Origin: Butyrivibrio sp.
Lineage (GTDB): Bacteria; Bacillota_A; Clostridia; Lachnospirales; Lachnospiraceae
Direction: 5' to 3'
NCBI RefSeq assembly: GCF_024699075.1
Contig: NZ_JAILQF010000041.1
Span: 1 to 7,156 of the forward strand
DNA: 7,156 nt
A program made the translations under genes and the position numbers. The first letter of the stretch is position 1; each line of letters starts with the position of its first letter. Below are positions 1-5,310 of the stretch, piece by piece. Under the pieces are notes generated by a model. The model was not told where the DNA came from. It saw nothing but the letters and a program-made list of their open reading frames with translations, and did no database searches.

Positions 1-365
1 TTTACAGGAACATCAACTTTCTTGTAATACCAAAGGTACTGCCCGGGTTTAAGAACATGAGGAAGAAAGGTTGCCCTGCTTTTAGATGTTCTATCAACTA
101 CCGAAAGGATACTTTCCGGAGAAAAGGGAACTCTGATGCGACCACATATGTTCTTTTTACGCGGTATAGCATGAGAATCAGAGATGCAAAAACCCCAGAT
201 TCCGTTTAAAGATACATAACTATCTCTTACGAACTGGGGTCTGGGATATTCTGATTTAGGACAATCAGCTTCCTTGGCTTTCCTGGTCCATGGAGTATCC
301 AGCTGCTTTAATGCAACAGGTTCTTTACTTCTAACCATACTACGTGTAATATCTGTCAGATCCAT
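1..365 (-). CDS. Glycoside hydrolase family 2 protein, N-terminal part (runs off the window)
   Basis: This is the first 121 codons of a gene whose 3' part lies beyond base 1. The translation matches the N-terminal sugar-binding (jelly-roll) domain of GH2 enzymes such as beta-galactosidases and beta-glucuronidases. The visible signatures, in order, are YPRPQF (residues 40-45), LNGIW (53-57), IRVPFSPES (77-85) and LWYYKKVDVP (111-120). GH2 enzymes hydrolyse beta-linked sugars from oligosaccharides or glycoconjugates. The catalytic barrel is not in the window, so the substrate cannot be told. No signal peptide is seen at the N-terminus (MDLTDITRSMVRSKEP), which suggests a cytoplasmic enzyme. The start is the ATG at 365, preceded by GGAGG (380-376) at 10 bases. 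The gene follows the DUF975 gene in the same direction after an 80-base gap, and may have its own promoter there. Confidence 0.88.
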   Translation of the reverse strand, partial: MDLTDITRSMVRSKEPVALKQLDTPWTRKAKEADCPKSEYPRPQFVRDSYVSLNGIWGFCISDSHAIPRKKNICGRIRVPFSPESILSVVDRTSKSRATFLPHVLKPGQYLWYYKKVDVPV

Positions 366-430
366 ATGCTATAATCCTCCATATAAGGCCAGGTGGCAAA
401 CGCTGATTGAATTATTATCTCTTTGTTTCG

Positions 431-436
431 ATTATA
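431..436 (-). promoter_or_regulatory. Candidate -10 box (TATAAT) upstream of the GH2 gene
   Basis: A perfect TATAAT lies on the minus strand 66 bases before the GH2 start, just after the DUF975 stop codon. No good -35 hexamer is found 16-18 bases upstream (the sequence there is close to CAGTTA), so this may be a weak or activator-dependent promoter, or chance in AT-rich DNA. Confidence 0.3.
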
Positions 437-445
437 AAAAGGTTT

Positions 446-1147
446 TTATGCATTAACTGCTTTATCTTTACTGGAAATAAGCTCTTTGTAGAACATAGCC
501 CTGCTTGCATCGTAATAAGCATTTACCCATAAAAGGGGTACGAAGAATGTGATAAAACCTATGAGCATCATAGGTATAAAGCTAAGAACAAGCTTTATAA
601 ACTTAAAATAATTGTGTCGCATCATAGAAAGACTCTTTCTTACAAGCTGTCTTACTGTATTATCAGGATAATCCTGTAACAGGAAAAAGACCTGTGACAA
701 AGAAATCGATAATATAATATACGGAATCAACAGTATAAGTGTTGCTATAAGCATCTCTGAAGCACCTATGATTCCGAAAGCATTCATAAACTGTGGTATC
801 TGCAAAATAAGAATTGCTATTGTGTATATAAGCTGGATCATAATGGCTTTATCAGGATTTTGCTTAAATCCGATAAAAACATCTGAAACATTTACGGGTT
901 GTCCATAAGCCAGATTCATAAGCATGTAGCTTTTGCCGGATTTGAATACGCCAAAAAGGAGATCAATTATGATCTCCGTTATTAGAGCTATATAAATGTT
1001 AGTTATAAGCATTATTGCAAGCATACAGAAAAAGTAGATCACGTTAACCACAATGCTCGCTGCTATGATCTGACCATAATTCCCAAGAAGTCTCTCTCTT
1101 GCTACCCCCTTGAGCTTTGAAGTAGTAATATCCAATGAATTAGCCAT
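446..1147 (-). CDS. DUF975 family polytopic membrane protein
   Basis: A 233-residue integral membrane protein of unknown function that resembles the DUF975 family of Firmicutes. Hydrophobic segments are visible at about 26-48, 52-68, 100-118, 130-155 and 184-207. The family-like features are a basic N-terminal stretch (KLKGVARERLLGNY), a central segment around SGKSYMLMNLAYGQPVNVSDVF split by residues 70-91 with the following FIGFK, the segment VRQLVRKSLSMMRHNYFKF before the last membrane span, and a C-terminal AYYDASRAMFYKEL. The start at 1147 is preceded only by a weak AAGGGA, about 12 bases away. It lies 36 bases after the HExxH gene with no terminator between them, so the two are probably co-transcribed. 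No enzymatic residues are recognisable. The DUF975 assignment is by eye. Confidence 0.8.
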   Translation of the reverse strand: MANSLDITTSKLKGVARERLLGNYGQIIAASIVVNVIYFFCMLAIMLITNIYIALITEIIIDLLFGVFKSGKSYMLMNLAYGQPVNVSDVFIGFKQNPDKAIMIQLIYTIAILILQIPQFMNAFGIIGASEMLIATLILLIPYIILSISLSQVFFLLQDYPDNTVRQLVRKSLSMMRHNYFKFIKLVLSFIPMMLIGFITFFVPLLWVNAYYDASRAMFYKELISSKDKAVNA

Positions 1148-1183
1148 AATATTATTTTGTCCCTTGTTTCTGATTATATAGCC

Positions 1184-1672
1184 TTATACAGAATAGTCTG
1201 CATTCATTCCTGCAAGGAGACCTGCATCTAATTCCTTGCGCTGCTTCTGATAAGGATTGTCCTCATTATTGTATTTGATCTTGGATGTAGTCGTACCTCC
1301 AGATACATATGTTCTTCCGCATTCTGGGCATACTGCTGTATGAATACTGACTGATGCCTGAAGAACCTTGCCGTCTTTTTGAAAAGCCTTATCATATGCA
1401 TTAGCAACGTGTTCCTGCTCATGTGCTCTGACTCTTGTACCTGCTTCCTGCGGGCTTATATGTTGAGCTGATTTGAACGAAACCATCTCATCAGATCCGT
1501 CCTGATATTTGCGGTTCTGACAAGTCTCACACTCTGCAGGAGATGACTTCCTTCCGGCCGACTTAACATCAGACTCTCCCGGATTGACTACAGCCTTACC
1601 CTCAGAGGATCCTGATACAGAAGCTCCATCATATCCACTATATCCATATCCATAAGCGTTTATTCTTATCAT
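1184..1672 (-). CDS. Small HExxH protein with two CxxC motifs (SprA-related / putative metalloprotease-like)
   Basis: A 162-residue protein. Residues 1-45 form a Gly/Ser/Tyr-rich, low-complexity N-terminus with no signal peptide. The conserved-looking core runs from about 46 to 135. It has a CETC pair (C48, C51) followed by NRKYQDGSDEMVSF, then a zincin-type HEQEH (84-88) in VRAHEQEHVANAY, then a CPEC pair (C115, C118) in TAVCPECGRTYVSGGTT. This layout resembles the SprA-related family, which some databases label putative metalloproteases. Activity is unproven. The HExxH may bind a metal, and the two CxxC pairs could form a structural zinc site. The start at 1672 is well supported by GAGGG (1684-1680) 7 bases upstream. 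The gene sits 62 bases after a small membrane protein gene and 36 bases before the DUF975 gene, in an apparent three-gene unit. Family placement is from memory and not certain. Confidence 0.75.
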   Translation of the reverse strand: MIRINAYGYGYSGYDGASVSGSSEGKAVVNPGESDVKSAGRKSSPAECETCQNRKYQDGSDEMVSFKSAQHISPQEAGTRVRAHEQEHVANAYDKAFQKDGKVLQASVSIHTAVCPECGRTYVSGGTTTSKIKYNNEDNPYQKQRKELDAGLLAGMNADYSV

Positions 1673-1679
1673 ATGTAAG

Positions 1680-1684
1680 CCCTC
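1680..1684 (-). promoter_or_regulatory. Ribosome binding site (GAGGG) of the HExxH gene
   Basis: GAGGG on the minus strand ends 7 bases before the ATG at 1672. This fixes the start of the HExxH protein and makes its low-complexity N-terminus part of the product. Confidence 0.7.
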
Positions 1685-1734
1685 AACTTCCTGGACTACA
1701 CTATTAAAAGGTTTCCATCCTGAAAATCCCGGAT

Positions 1735-2097
1735 TCAGCCTGCTCCGGTAGCACTTCCTGCATGACTTAGTATTGCGTTATACAGATTATTAAGGTTCTC
1801 AGATGAATCATTCAATCTGTAAGCATCTAGTGCTGCTGTAACCGACGGATCTGACAAGATTCTGCTCAATATAACTGCATAGGTTATATATGTTATGGTA
1901 ACACCAACAATTCCAATTATAAGTCCAATAATAGCCTGGCGAGATAGCTTTTTGCTATTACCTCTTGATAGTAATGCAAGTACTATTGCTATTCCACCAA
2001 GTATGATCGCTACAAATCCTGTACTATAAAAAAATATGGATGTAATACCGAGCCATACTGACATACTTGCCATACTTCTGCGCGGGCTGTCCTCCAT
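1735..2097 (-). CDS. Small two-span membrane protein, DUF4190-like
   Basis: A 120-residue protein with a short charged N-terminus (MEDSPRRSMASM), a long hydrophobic block at about 13-44, a basic turn (SRGNSKKLSRQ, 45-54), a second hydrophobic segment at about 55-80, and a polar tail of 40 residues ending in Gly/Ala. Such proteins, common in Lachnospiraceae, resemble DUF4190: two membrane segments joined by a short basic loop. The function is unknown. The frame stays open upstream to 2166, but the start is placed at 2097 because GAGAGG (2110-2105) lies 7 bases before that ATG and the upstream stretch overlaps the terminator hairpin. It is the first gene of the apparent trio with the HExxH and DUF975 genes. 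Confidence 0.75.
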   Translation of the reverse strand: MEDSPRRSMASMSVWLGITSIFFYSTGFVAIILGGIAIVLALLSRGNSKKLSRQAIIGLIIGIVGVTITYITYAVILSRILSDPSVTAALDAYRLNDSSENLNNLYNAILSHAGSATGAG

Positions 2098-2104
2098 CTT
2101 TATG

Positions 2105-2110
2105 CCTCTC
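2105..2110 (-). promoter_or_regulatory. Ribosome binding site (GAGAGG) deciding the start at 2097
   Basis: GAGAGG lies 7 bases upstream of the ATG at 2097. It favours this start over the in-frame ATG at 2166, which falls inside a hairpin loop and has no such site. Confidence 0.65.
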
Positions 2111-2149
2111 TTTTTCAGATATTTATTCAAGTTAATGCTATCATAAAAG

Positions 2150-2183
2150 CAGAAAATTCGCAACAAATGCTGCGAATTTTCTG
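2150..2183 (-). terminator. Hairpin terminator after the clpX-like gene
   Basis: A perfect 13-bp inverted repeat: CAGAAAATTCGCA (2150-2162) and TGCGAATTTTCTG (2171-2183) with an 8-base loop. On the minus strand it lies 65 bases after the ClpX-like stop codon and is followed by CTTTTATG, a short T-run. It separates the clpX-like gene from the trio that follows. The stem is AT-rich except near the loop, and the T-run is short, so termination may be partial. Confidence 0.65.
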
Positions 2184-2247
2184 ATAATTTTACTTTTATA
2201 ATTTATATCCTATATCAAAATATTTTTTCATGCTAAAATCAAATGAT

Positions 2248-3792
2248 TTATTCTGCCTTTTTATCTTCTATAGTCGCTTCTGCTGCGCTCTCAATCTTAG
2301 GCTTCTCACTTCTGATCTCGATCTGAGGGCCACCTTTACCTTCGATATATTCTCTTGTAAGAGTTACTCTGCCTATATTGTCATCCTTTGGTATCTCATA
2401 CATGATATCAAGCATGAATTCTTCTATGATGGATCTAAGAGCACGGGCTCCTGTATCCTTTTCAAGAGCCTTCTCTGCAATAGCTTCAAGCGCTCCGTCG
2501 TCAAAACGTAGATCAACCTCATCAAGCTCAAGGAGCTTCTGATACTGCTTGAGTATTGCATTCTTGGGCTCTTTAAGGATTGTGATAAGAGCATCCTTAG
2601 TAAGTCCTGTAAGTGTGCATACGATAGGAAGTCTTCCAAGGAACTCCGGAATCATTCCGAACTTCTTTAAATCTTCTGTAGTTACGTATGAAAGGATATT
2701 CTCGTCGTCATCATACTTATCCTTAAGCTCTGAGTTAAATCCTATTGATGAAGACTTATTGAGTCTGTTCTTGATGATATCTGAAAGATCCGGGAATGCA
2801 CCACCACAGATAAAGAGAATATTCCTTGTATTAACTGTAGTAAGTGGTACCATTGCATTCTTGGAATTAGCACCTACAGGAACTTCAACTTCAGATCCTT
2901 CAAGGAGCTTGAGCATTCCCTGCTGTACGGATTCGCCGCTTACATCTCTTGCTGTTGTGGACTTCTTCTTGGCAATCTTATCTATCTCATCGATAAATAC
3001 GATACCGCGTTCAGCTTTCTTTACATCATTGCCTGCTGCCGCAAGGAGCTTGGATATTACGCTTTCGATATCATCACCGATATAACCTGCTTCTGTAAGT
3101 GATGTGGCATCTGCGATAGCAAGCGGCACATCAAGAAGGCGAGCCAGAGTTTTGACAAGATATGTCTTACCGCTACCTGTAGGTCCTATCATAAGGATGT
3201 TGGACTTGTCGATCTCTATATCGTCCATAGTGCCTGTAGCTACTCTCTTATAGTGGTTATATACAGCAACTGAGATAACCTTCTTAGCCTGCTCCTGACC
3301 TATTACATATTCATCTAGCTGTGCCTTGATCTTGTGAGGAGCAGGGATCTTCTTGATATCTATGGTTTCCTCTTCATCTTTTTTCTTGGACTTCTTGATC
3401 TTTTGGGAATTGGGGATACCACCCTGAGTATTGGCACCAAAATCTCCAAGATTCATGAATGAGATACCATTATTCTTATTAAGCTGATTCATAAGATCAG
3501 GATTATTAAGAAGATTATTGTAGTCATACTGGCTTACAGTATCCATTGTGCGGTGCATACAGTCTTCGCACACGCATATATGATTAGGAAGCTTATACAT
3601 ACGTCCAGCCTTGGATTCAGGACGTCTGCATATAAAACAGATATCTTCATAATCACTGTCTTTTTTATCTGAATTATCAGAGTCTGTATTATTTATGGTA
3701 GATTCACCTTTGTCATCTACCTCACGAAAATCCATTGTATCCTTATTATCTGTAGTTTCCTTGTTGTCATCATTGTTGAAAATATCACTCAT
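2248..3792 (-). CDS. clpX: ClpX-like AAA+ protein unfoldase, probable divergent paralogue
   Basis: A 514-residue ClpX-type ATPase. ClpX binds substrate proteins, unfolds them through a hexamer pore and feeds them to the ClpP peptidase. In order: an acidic, Asp/Asn-rich tail (1-50); a four-cysteine zinc domain (C52, C55, C75, C78, with an extra C73); an Asn-rich then Lys-rich linker (about 91-148); the AAA+ module with DEYVIGQEQAKK (160-171), Walker A GPTGSGKT (203-210), pore-1 loop GYIG (236-239), Walker B IVFIDEID (264-271), pore-2 RDVSGES (282-288), ClpP-docking IGF (350-352), arginine finger R387 in PEFLGRLP and sensor-2 GARALR (448-453); and an acidic tail. It is about 90 residues longer than E. 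coli ClpX, in the N-terminal tail, linker and C-terminus. The RKH loop position reads SKN (310-312). AAAGG (3802-3798) precedes the start by 5 bases. No clpP or tig gene is adjacent, so this may not be the housekeeping copy. Confidence 0.93.
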   Translation of the reverse strand: MSDIFNNDDNKETTDNKDTMDFREVDDKGESTINNTDSDNSDKKDSDYEDICFICRRPESKAGRMYKLPNHICVCEDCMHRTMDTVSQYDYNNLLNNPDLMNQLNKNNGISFMNLGDFGANTQGGIPNSQKIKKSKKKDEEETIDIKKIPAPHKIKAQLDEYVIGQEQAKKVISVAVYNHYKRVATGTMDDIEIDKSNILMIGPTGSGKTYLVKTLARLLDVPLAIADATSLTEAGYIGDDIESVISKLLAAAGNDVKKAERGIVFIDEIDKIAKKKSTTARDVSGESVQQGMLKLLEGSEVEVPVGANSKNAMVPLTTVNTRNILFICGGAFPDLSDIIKNRLNKSSSIGFNSELKDKYDDDENILSYVTTEDLKKFGMIPEFLGRLPIVCTLTGLTKDALITILKEPKNAILKQYQKLLELDEVDLRFDDGALEAIAEKALEKDTGARALRSIIEEFMLDIMYEIPKDDNIGRVTLTREYIEGKGGPQIEIRSEKPKIESAAEATIEDKKAE

Positions 3793-3811
3793 AAAAACCT
3801 TTCTTTCTTAA

Positions 3812-3836
3812 ATTATTGAATTATTGATTCAATAAT
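3812..3836 (-). repeat. 9-bp inverted repeat in the leader of the clpX-like gene
   Basis: ATTATTGAA (3812-3820) and TTCAATAAT (3828-3836) are perfect inverted copies around a 7-base loop, 20-44 bases before the start codon and downstream of the predicted promoter. It could be a weak mRNA hairpin just above the ribosome binding site, or a regulator site. It is AT-only except for one G:C pair, so chance is possible. Confidence 0.5.
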
Positions 3837-3863
3837 ATATGTAAAAACGAATTCAGTATTCTA

Positions 3864-3892
3864 AGTATATGCTCAGGACAATTCATTGGCAA
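3864..3892 (-). promoter_or_regulatory. SigA-type promoter of the clpX-like gene
   Basis: On the minus strand, TTGCCA (3892-3887), a 17-base spacer and TATACT (3869-3864). Both hexamers are close to consensus. Transcription would begin near 3857, giving a leader of about 65 bases that contains the inverted repeat at 3812-3836. No CIRCE element and no convincing CtsR heptad repeat is seen near it. Confidence 0.65.
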
Positions 3893-3926
3893 GTAAAGTT
3901 TCTCTAAACTGACCATCTTCTATATA

Positions 3927-3940
3927 CCACCTAAAGGTGG
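3927..3940. repeat. Short GC-rich palindrome CCACC-TAAA-GGTGG
   Basis: A 5-bp perfect stem with a TAAA loop, standing out in an AT-rich gap between the araC and clpX-like genes. On the minus strand it comes after the araC gene and before the clpX-like promoter. The following bases (TATATAG) are not a real T-run, so termination is doubtful. Hairpins of this look occur at IS200/IS605-type ends, but no transposase or second end is present. Confidence 0.45.
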
Positions 3941-3948
3941 CGGGTTAT

Positions 3949-3977
3949 CTTGATCATTTTATATATAATGATACAAG
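3949..3977 (-). terminator. Imperfect hairpin after the araC-type gene, possible weak terminator
   Basis: CTTGATCATT (3949-3958) pairs with AATGAT-A-CAAG (3967-3977): ten base pairs with one bulged A and an 8-base AT loop. It begins 25 bases after the araC stop codon on the minus strand. There is no T-run after it, so its role as a terminator is uncertain. It may act together with the palindrome at 3927-3940. Confidence 0.35.
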
Positions 3978-4001
3978 CAAGATTCTTTGCATCTTAGTGT
4001 C

Positions 4002-5015
4002 TTACTGGCTTCTGAAGCTTGTTGGAGTATATCCTACTGTAGCTTTGAACTGCCTGTTAAAATGTTCTATATTCTCATATCCGCAATACCTCGCAATATC
4101 CTGGATACTATTATCTGTTGATCGCAGAAGATACTTGGCATAAGTTATTCTGCTCTTAATTATATCCTTGGTAACAGGAACCTGAAACAATTCCTTATAT
4201 ACATGTTCAAAATATGACAGGCTCATGTTCTGTGATAAGGCAAGCTCTGTTACATCTGTAATAGCTGCCGCATTATTACCACTGAATATACTGTTCCTTA
4301 GTTCACCAAAGGCTTTCCTGTAGCGGTTGAATTTACTTGGTGTTCCGCTTTCAGAATGTATTACATCCGCAAATTTATAGATAAGTGCTCTCATTTTCAT
4401 ATCAAGGAGCTCTCTTTTGTGGCTCCCTGCCTGATGAAACTCTGCATCCGTAAGCTGCCACAGATCACTAAGTTCTATTGTGTTATACAAGACGATTGGT
4501 TGTCCCCAGGGTATATCAAGCTCATTTATCAGTGATTCGATCTCGTCAGGAGCCTTTGTATTATGCATGTTACTGCTATCTATATCACTTTCATCTATAC
4601 CAGGATTCTTACTTTCTTCTATACTAGGATTCTTACTTTTCTCTATATTAGAATCCTGGCTTTCACAGTTAAAATGGATCCAGCTGTCAATATAAGTCAT
4701 ATCTTTATGGTTATGGAAGTGCTGCCTCTGTCCCTTTTTGAACATAATAAAGCAAGGCTCGGGATAATATACCATCTCATCTCCTATCAGTATATCCGCA
4801 GGAGTTTCTATATGCAGAAAAAGATACTTATTAAGGCCTGATGGTCTGTTAATATCCCAGCCATTAGTATGTACATATCTGTATCCTATAGCATCAACTG
4901 AAATCATGTTTGGTCTCTTTTCTTTAATATATTTTTCTTTAATAATATTTTCTGCCCCATCAAAATTATCTTCGGCAGTGGAAACTATAAGGGTCTGGTA
5001 AATATCTGTTTGCAT
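4002..5015 (-). CDS. AraC-family transcriptional regulator
   Basis: A 337-residue one-component regulator. The N-terminal part is an AraC-type cupin-like sensing domain (about 37-190), with the typical segment GQRQHFHNHKD (95-105) followed by WIHF (112-115). The C-terminal part (about 253-336) holds the two helix-turn-helix motifs: the first around VTELALSQNMSLSYFEHVYK split at 255-274, the second in IQDIARYCGYENIEHFNRQF (304-323), closing with GYTPTSFR (328-335). Such proteins bind a small ligand, often a sugar, and activate transcription. An insertion at about 118-144 is made of octapeptide repeats (see the DNA repeat). The start at 5015 has no clear ribosome binding site. An alternative is the internal Met37 (4907), which also has only a weak AAGAGA upstream. 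The gene diverges from the ABC exporter and is a candidate regulator of it. The ligand is unknown. Confidence 0.92.
   Translation of the reverse strand: MQTDIYQTLIVSTAEDNFDGAENIIKEKYIKEKRPNMISVDAIGYRYVHTNGWDINRPSGLNKYLFLHIETPADILIGDEMVYYPEPCFIMFKKGQRQHFHNHKDMTYIDSWIHFNCESQDSNIEKSKNPSIEESKNPGIDESDIDSSNMHNTKAPDEIESLINELDIPWGQPIVLYNTIELSDLWQLTDAEFHQAGSHKRELLDMKMRALIYKFADVIHSESGTPSKFNRYRKAFGELRNSIFSGNNAAAITDVTELALSQNMSLSYFEHVYKELFQVPVTKDIIKSRITYAKYLLRSTDNSIQDIARYCGYENIEHFNRQFKATVGYTPTSFRSQ
4595..4666. repeat. 24-bp tandem repeat, three copies, inside the araC-type gene
   Basis: Three consecutive 24-base units begin at 4595, 4619 and 4643. On the plus strand the first two share CTATAC, then AGGATTCTTACTTT, with few differences. 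The third is more diverged (CTATATTAGAATCC). The period is a multiple of three, so the coding frame is kept and the protein carries octapeptides of the form IEKSKNPS / IEESKNPG. The repeat lies between the sensing domain and the rest of the protein, so copy-number change would lengthen or shorten a polar linker. Confidence 0.8.
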
Positions 5016-5070
5016 TTTTGCTTATATTTGGAAAAAAATATATTTCTCATATATACCTTATCACACATTC

Positions 5071-5099
5071 ATTATCTTAAAAAAAGCAAAATAAATCAA
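5071..5099 (-). promoter_or_regulatory. SigA-type promoter of the araC-type gene
   Basis: On the minus strand, TTGATT (5099-5094), a 17-base spacer and GATAAT (5076-5071). Transcription would start near 5064, about 50 bases before the ATG at 5015. The match is good, but the region is very AT-rich. Confidence 0.5.
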
Positions 5100-5118
5100 T
5101 CTTAAACAATATATATCA

Positions 5119-5146
5119 TTGTAAATATCCAGCAACAGACTAATAT
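5119..5146 (+). promoter_or_regulatory. Candidate promoter of the ABC exporter operon (distal)
   Basis: TTGTAA (5119-5124), a 16-base spacer and TAATAT (5141-5146). It would start transcription near 5153 and give a leader of about 158 bases containing all three inverted repeats. An alternative is a weaker promoter at 5246-5274 (TTTACA, 17 bases, TGTATA) that would overlap the third repeat. The sequence alone cannot decide between them. Confidence 0.4.
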
Positions 5147-5157
5147 AAAAGTTACGG

Positions 5158-5177
5158 ATTGCTTAAGGCAAAGCAAT
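5158..5177 (+). repeat. Inverted repeat 1 upstream of the ABC exporter
   Basis: ATTGCTT (5158-5164) and AAGCAAT (5171-5177) around AAGGCA, followed by TTTAT. It has the size of a dimeric repressor operator (MarR-like), and it could also act as a small attenuator hairpin since the last arm runs into a short T-run. Which of these applies is not decidable here. Confidence 0.5.
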
Positions 5178-5181
5178 TTTA

Positions 5182-5231
5182 TACCGAAATAAAGATGGCA
5201 TGTTCAGTAGCATCAGCCTTTATATTCGGTA
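5182..5231 (+). repeat. Inverted repeat 2 upstream of the ABC exporter (long stem)
   Basis: TACCGAA (5182-5188) pairs with TTCGGTA (5225-5231). The stem continues inward as ATAAAG (5189-5194) with CTTTAT (5218-5223) after one bulged A (5224), giving 13 base pairs closing a 23-base loop. This is the most stable-looking structure of the leader if transcription starts upstream of it. I do not recognise it as a known riboswitch class. Confidence 0.55.
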
Positions 5232-5260
5232 AAGCGGCTAATGATTTTACAGATATTTAA
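5195..5260 (+). other. Short open frame in the ABC exporter leader, possible leader peptide or gene remnant
   Basis: A 21-codon frame starts at ATG 5195 (MACSVASAF...) and ends with NDFTDI at the TAA 5258-5260, 50 bases before the exporter start. The frame is open upstream to the TAA at 5141-5143, giving 38 sense codons in all, with TTG 5159 as another possible start. No ribosome binding site precedes either start. It may be chance, a leader peptide, or the end of a decayed gene. Confidence 0.2.
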
Positions 5261-5272
5261 ACAAAATCTGTA
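5248..5272 (+). repeat. Inverted repeat 3 upstream of the ABC exporter
   Basis: TACAGAT (5248-5254) and ATCTGTA (5266-5272) with an 11-base AT-rich centre, ending 38 bases before the exporter start. If a proximal promoter lies at 5246-5274, this would be a repressor operator covering it. Otherwise it is a small leader hairpin. No T-run follows, so it is not a terminator. Confidence 0.5.
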
Positions 5273-5299
5273 TATGAACCGGCCTGTAGTTTATGATAT

Positions 5300-5305
5300 G
5301 AGGGG
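5300..5305 (+). promoter_or_regulatory. Ribosome binding site (GAGGGG) of the ABC exporter gene
   Basis: GAGGGG ends 5 bases before the ATG at 5311, a short but usable distance. It supports this start over the out-of-frame ATG at 5241. Confidence 0.65.
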
Positions 5306-5310
5306 ATATT

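Noticed and set aside
274..456. 60-codon plus-strand frame over the GH2 start and the gap to the DUF975 gene
   Set aside because: It overlaps the recognisable GH2 N-terminus on the other strand, lacks a ribosome binding site and has no family-like sequence.
2098..2166. Longer start (2166) for the small DUF4190-like membrane protein
   Set aside because: The extra 23 codons begin inside the loop of the terminator hairpin and lack a ribosome binding site. The ATG at 2097 has a good one.
2549..3085. 178-codon open frame on the plus strand inside the clpX-like gene
   Set aside because: It is antisense to a clearly conserved ClpX core, has no ribosome binding site, and its Ser-rich translation is what the complement of this reading frame would give.
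3900..3925. Possible CtsR-like site (GGTCAGTTTAGAGAAAC on the minus strand)
   Set aside because: Only one half resembles the heptad. The second direct repeat is missing.
4595..4666. CRISPR-like repeats
   Set aside because: The units are directly adjacent with no spacers, keep the coding frame and lie within a gene, so this is a coding tandem repeat.
4480..4841. Two overlapping plus-strand frames with repeated FYTRILTF-like residues
   Set aside because: The repetition comes from the 24-bp tandem repeat of the araC-type gene read in the wrong strand. No start signals are present.
5151..5310. Known riboswitch in the exporter leader
   Set aside because: I could not match the conserved cores of the guanidine, fluoride, preQ1, c-di-GMP or SAM classes. 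Only generic hairpins are seen.
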